A DNA stretch of 11,156 nt from Neocallimastix lanati (nom. inval.) (lineage: Eukaryota > Neocallimastigomycota > Neocallimastigomycetes > Neocallimastigales > Neocallimastigaceae): NCBI GenBank assembly GCA_016946835.1, contig JACVTC010000709.1, forward strand, positions 1 through 11,156. Reading direction: 5' to 3'. How positions within the stretch are numbered: the stretch's first letter is position 1; each line of letters opens with the position of its first letter. A program made the translations under genes and the position numbers. Below, in pieces: positions 9,145 through 11,156 of the stretch. The notes beneath the pieces were generated by a model, which saw only the letters and a program-made list of their open reading frames with translations, made no database searches and had not been told where the DNA came from.

Positions 9145-9475
9145 AAAAGCATAAAAAATTAATAATAAATTTAGAAATTTAGCAAAAACAATCATGAATT
9201 GGGCTAAAAAAAACTTTTTAAATTTTTCTATAAAGCAGGCTTTCCTATATATCTAATAAGATTCTACATTCAGGAAACAATAATCATATTTCTGGTAAAA
9301 TATTTTATAATGAAAAAACAAATATTTAATGTCTAAGGAGTTTCGGATGTGTATGGTACTACTGGAGACTAAAATCCTCATAATTCAAAAATTAAACCAT
9401 ATTTAAGAAAAGGCATTTTCCTTGGATTTGATAAAAAGAAATATTCATATATTATCATGGATATGAGAAGAATCT
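9145..9475 (+). pseudogene. Copia polyprotein fragment after the integrase core
   Basis: The segment reads NNKFRNLAKTIMNWAKKNF (the R-x-x-x-x-T-x-x family helix), then NKILHSGNNNH and GKIFYNEKTNI, an in-frame TAA near 9328, LRSFGCVWYYW (the H-L-R-x-F-G-C motif) and, after a frameshift, KIKPYLRKGIFLGFDKKKYS (the K-G-I-F-L-G-Y motif). This order and spacing are characteristic of Ty1/copia elements between integrase and reverse transcriptase. Several stops and shifts make it non-functional as written. No reverse transcriptase follows; the next 150 bases hold an A20 run and unrelated short frames. Confidence 0.75.
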
Positions 9476-9915
9476 TTATCATATAATGATTTTAAAAGGA
9501 AAAGTGTGGGAATTTAAAAAAAAAAAAAAAAAAAAGAATTAGGAAAAAATGATTAAATCAATATTTTAATTAAAAAATACGAAATTATGGAATCCAAATT
9601 AATTGATGATGGAAGACCTAAAGATGATATTGTTGAATTATGTTTAAATATTTAATTAATTTTAATAATATAAATACTACTTTGTAACCAATTATCAGAG
9701 TAATGAACAAAAGAAAGAGATTATTGGAATTTCTGTCGTAACAAAATTATTATTAATAGTTAAAATTATTCTTAATTAAAAATGAATAATTGTTTAAAAA
9801 TTTTAATATTTTTTAAAAATTAAATTTAAAAAAAAATATTAAAATATATCTTTATCATTAAATATTTATTTTATTATTACTATTTTTGTATTGTTATTAA
9901 TAATTTTAAATCTAT

Positions 9916-10025
9916 ATCATTATTTTTATGAATACTACAAAAGTTTTCTATTGAAATACATAATAAAAATAATATTAAATTTTTTTTAACTTTCTATATT
10001 TATTAGTATTCATAAAATTAATGAT
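9916..10025. repeat. Inverted repeat, 22-bp arms with one mismatch
   Basis: Left arm 9916-9937 ends TATGAATACTA; right arm 10004-10025 begins TAGTATTCATA. The two match in 21 of 22 positions across a 66-bp spacer. Inclusion of non-AT bases in both arms makes chance less likely than for ordinary AT runs here. It could be a small MITE-like relic or a hairpin. Confidence 0.6.
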
Positions 10026-10125
10026 AAAAATATTCTATTTTTTTTTAAAGAATATTTTATTTCTAAAGAAAATTTTATTGTTAATTTTTTATTTTTAAAG
10101 AATATTTTATTTATATATTTAACTT

Positions 10126-10876
10126 AAAAGATTTTATTAAACTTTCCATTTTAATTTTTATATTAATATCTTAATTTTTTTTTAAAGAATATATTTTTTT
10201 TATGTTTTTAAGAATATTTAAAGAATATATATATATATATTTTTTTTTCTTTTTATTTCCTTTTTTTTTTATTTTTTTTTTTTTTTATTTTTATTTCTTA
10301 ATTTTTATTTTTATTTTTATTTTTATTTTTATATTTTAATTTTTATTTTTATTTTTTATTTTTTTTTATTTTTTTTTTTATATTTTAAATATATATATAT
10401 ATTTTTTTTTATTTTTATACTTTATATTTTATATTTTATATTTTAATTTTTTCTATTTTTTATTTTTTATGCTCTATGTTTTTATTTTTTTTATTTTTTT
10501 GTTTATTTTTATATATATATATATATATTTTATTTTCTTTTTTCTTTTTTATATTTTTATATATATATATATTTTTTTTATTTTTTATTTTTTATTTTCA
10601 ATACTTTTTATATATTTCAAGAATATATTATTTTTTTTATAATATTAAATAAAGAAAAATTTAAAAATACATTATTTTTAAAGATATATATAAAACTTTT
10701 ATTTTAATTTTTTAATAATATAAAGAATATTTTTTAAGGAATATATATAATATATATATATATTATAATATATTTATTTTTTTTTTAAAATACTTTTTTA
10801 ATATTTTCCCATTTTTTTAAGAACATATAAGCCTTTTTATTTTTAAATATATTTTATTTATTTATTTATTTATTTT

Positions 10877-10910
<34 letters not shown>

Positions 10911-11137
10911 AAAATATAAATATTGAAAATTTCAAAAAATATCTTATTTTTAAGGAATATTATGTTTTTAAATAATATTTCGTTTTTAAATAATATTTTT
11001 GATTTTAAAGAATAATTTGTTTTTTAAGAATAATTTGTTTTTAAAGAATATTTTATATATATATCTATTTTAAAGATATGTAAAACATTTAATTTAATTA
11101 TTTGTTGATATAAAGAATACTTTTTTTAAGGATTATT
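10126..11137. repeat. Dispersed ~66-bp repeat with AAAGAAT boxes, three copies
   Basis: Copies at 10680-10745 and 11072-11137 share a layout: AAAGATAT, TAAAAC, a T/A-rich middle, ATATAAAGAATA, then TTTTTAAGGA. A weaker copy lies at 10126-10193. Between and around them, AAAGAAT or AAGGAAT boxes also occur singly (10047, 10097, 10184, 10220, 10952, 11043). The two best copies are clearly related by eye; the third is tentative. Confidence 0.5.
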
Positions 11138-11156
11138 CTATTTTTAGAATATTTGA

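Larger units (their letters stand above)
8193..9480 (+). mobile_element. Decayed Ty1/copia-like retrotransposon fragments
   Basis: Pieces of a copia-type polyprotein lie in order on the plus strand, separated by AT-rich sequence and a T45 run. Around 8204-8335 are a short acidic segment (PPGERSDTDSVDN) and a GGGAIIN/WEKLETIASNAF segment that could be gag-like. At 8965-9144 lies an integrase-like frame, and from 9145 a post-integrase segment that is the firmest part. No LTRs, primer-binding site, reverse transcriptase or RNase H were found, so this is a relic or a badly sequenced fragment. Plus orientation is opposite to both genes. The exact ends are unknown. Confidence 0.6.
9481..11156. other. 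Gene-free T-rich region
   Basis: No gene recognised. From about 9490 the sequence is A/T tracts with a short Asp-rich frame near 9591-9655 (KLIDDGRPKDDIVE) that may be another retroelement scrap. From about 10020 the plus strand is strongly T-rich, with TTTTTA repeats (10270-10380), (AT)n runs, a T run at 10880-10909 and many AAAGAAT or AAGGAAT boxes. Confidence 0.7.

Noticed and set aside
1-11156. tRNA, rRNA or other structured RNA genes
   Set aside because: No T-arm or A/B-box-like sequence or rRNA core was seen; the strong hairpins are all simple A/T tracts.

Overview
The window looks like nuclear DNA from an extremely AT-rich eukaryote with spliced genes. There are GT-AG introns of about 120-280 nt, long A and T homopolymers, trinucleotide runs, a minisatellite and Ty1/copia-type remnants. 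My best guess is an anaerobic gut fungus (Neocallimastigomycota): base composition, homopolymer-rich introns and a bacterial-type HMG-CoA reductase all fit. A social amoeba or another AT-rich protist is not excluded. This is inference, because no marker gene settles it.

Layout. (1) 34-1328, minus strand: a three-exon gene that I read as Mediator subunit 20 (MED20/Srb2), with an added Asn/Ser-rich C-terminal tail. (2) 1329-2688: AT-rich intergenic DNA with a (TTA)n microsatellite, a T25 run and one weak coding-like scrap. (3) 2689-3956: about 23 copies of a 50/56-bp minisatellite, followed by a near-symmetric (AAAT)n(AAT)nA30 / T22(ATT)n(ATTT)n inverted repeat at 3946-4080. (4) 4176-7733, minus strand: a five-exon class II (bacterial-type) HMG-CoA reductase. 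All four catalytic residues are recognisable and there is a C-terminal extension of about 490 residues that I cannot assign. The first exon, with the extreme N-terminus, is not in the window. (5) 8193-9480, plus strand: broken pieces of a Ty1/copia-like polyprotein, mainly integrase and post-integrase sequence. (6) 9490-11156: T-rich, gene-free DNA with an inverted repeat and a repeated AAAGAAT-containing unit.

Both genes lie on the minus strand and do not obviously act together. MED20 belongs to the Mediator head module in RNA polymerase II transcription. HMG-CoA reductase makes (or, in some bacteria, degrades) mevalonate for isoprenoids. A striking shared property is single-base indels in short homopolymers: about eight in the MED20 gene and five in the HMGR gene. 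The protein signal resumes immediately in another frame each time. Either the assembly contains uncorrected long-read indels or both genes are very young pseudogenes; I favour sequence error.
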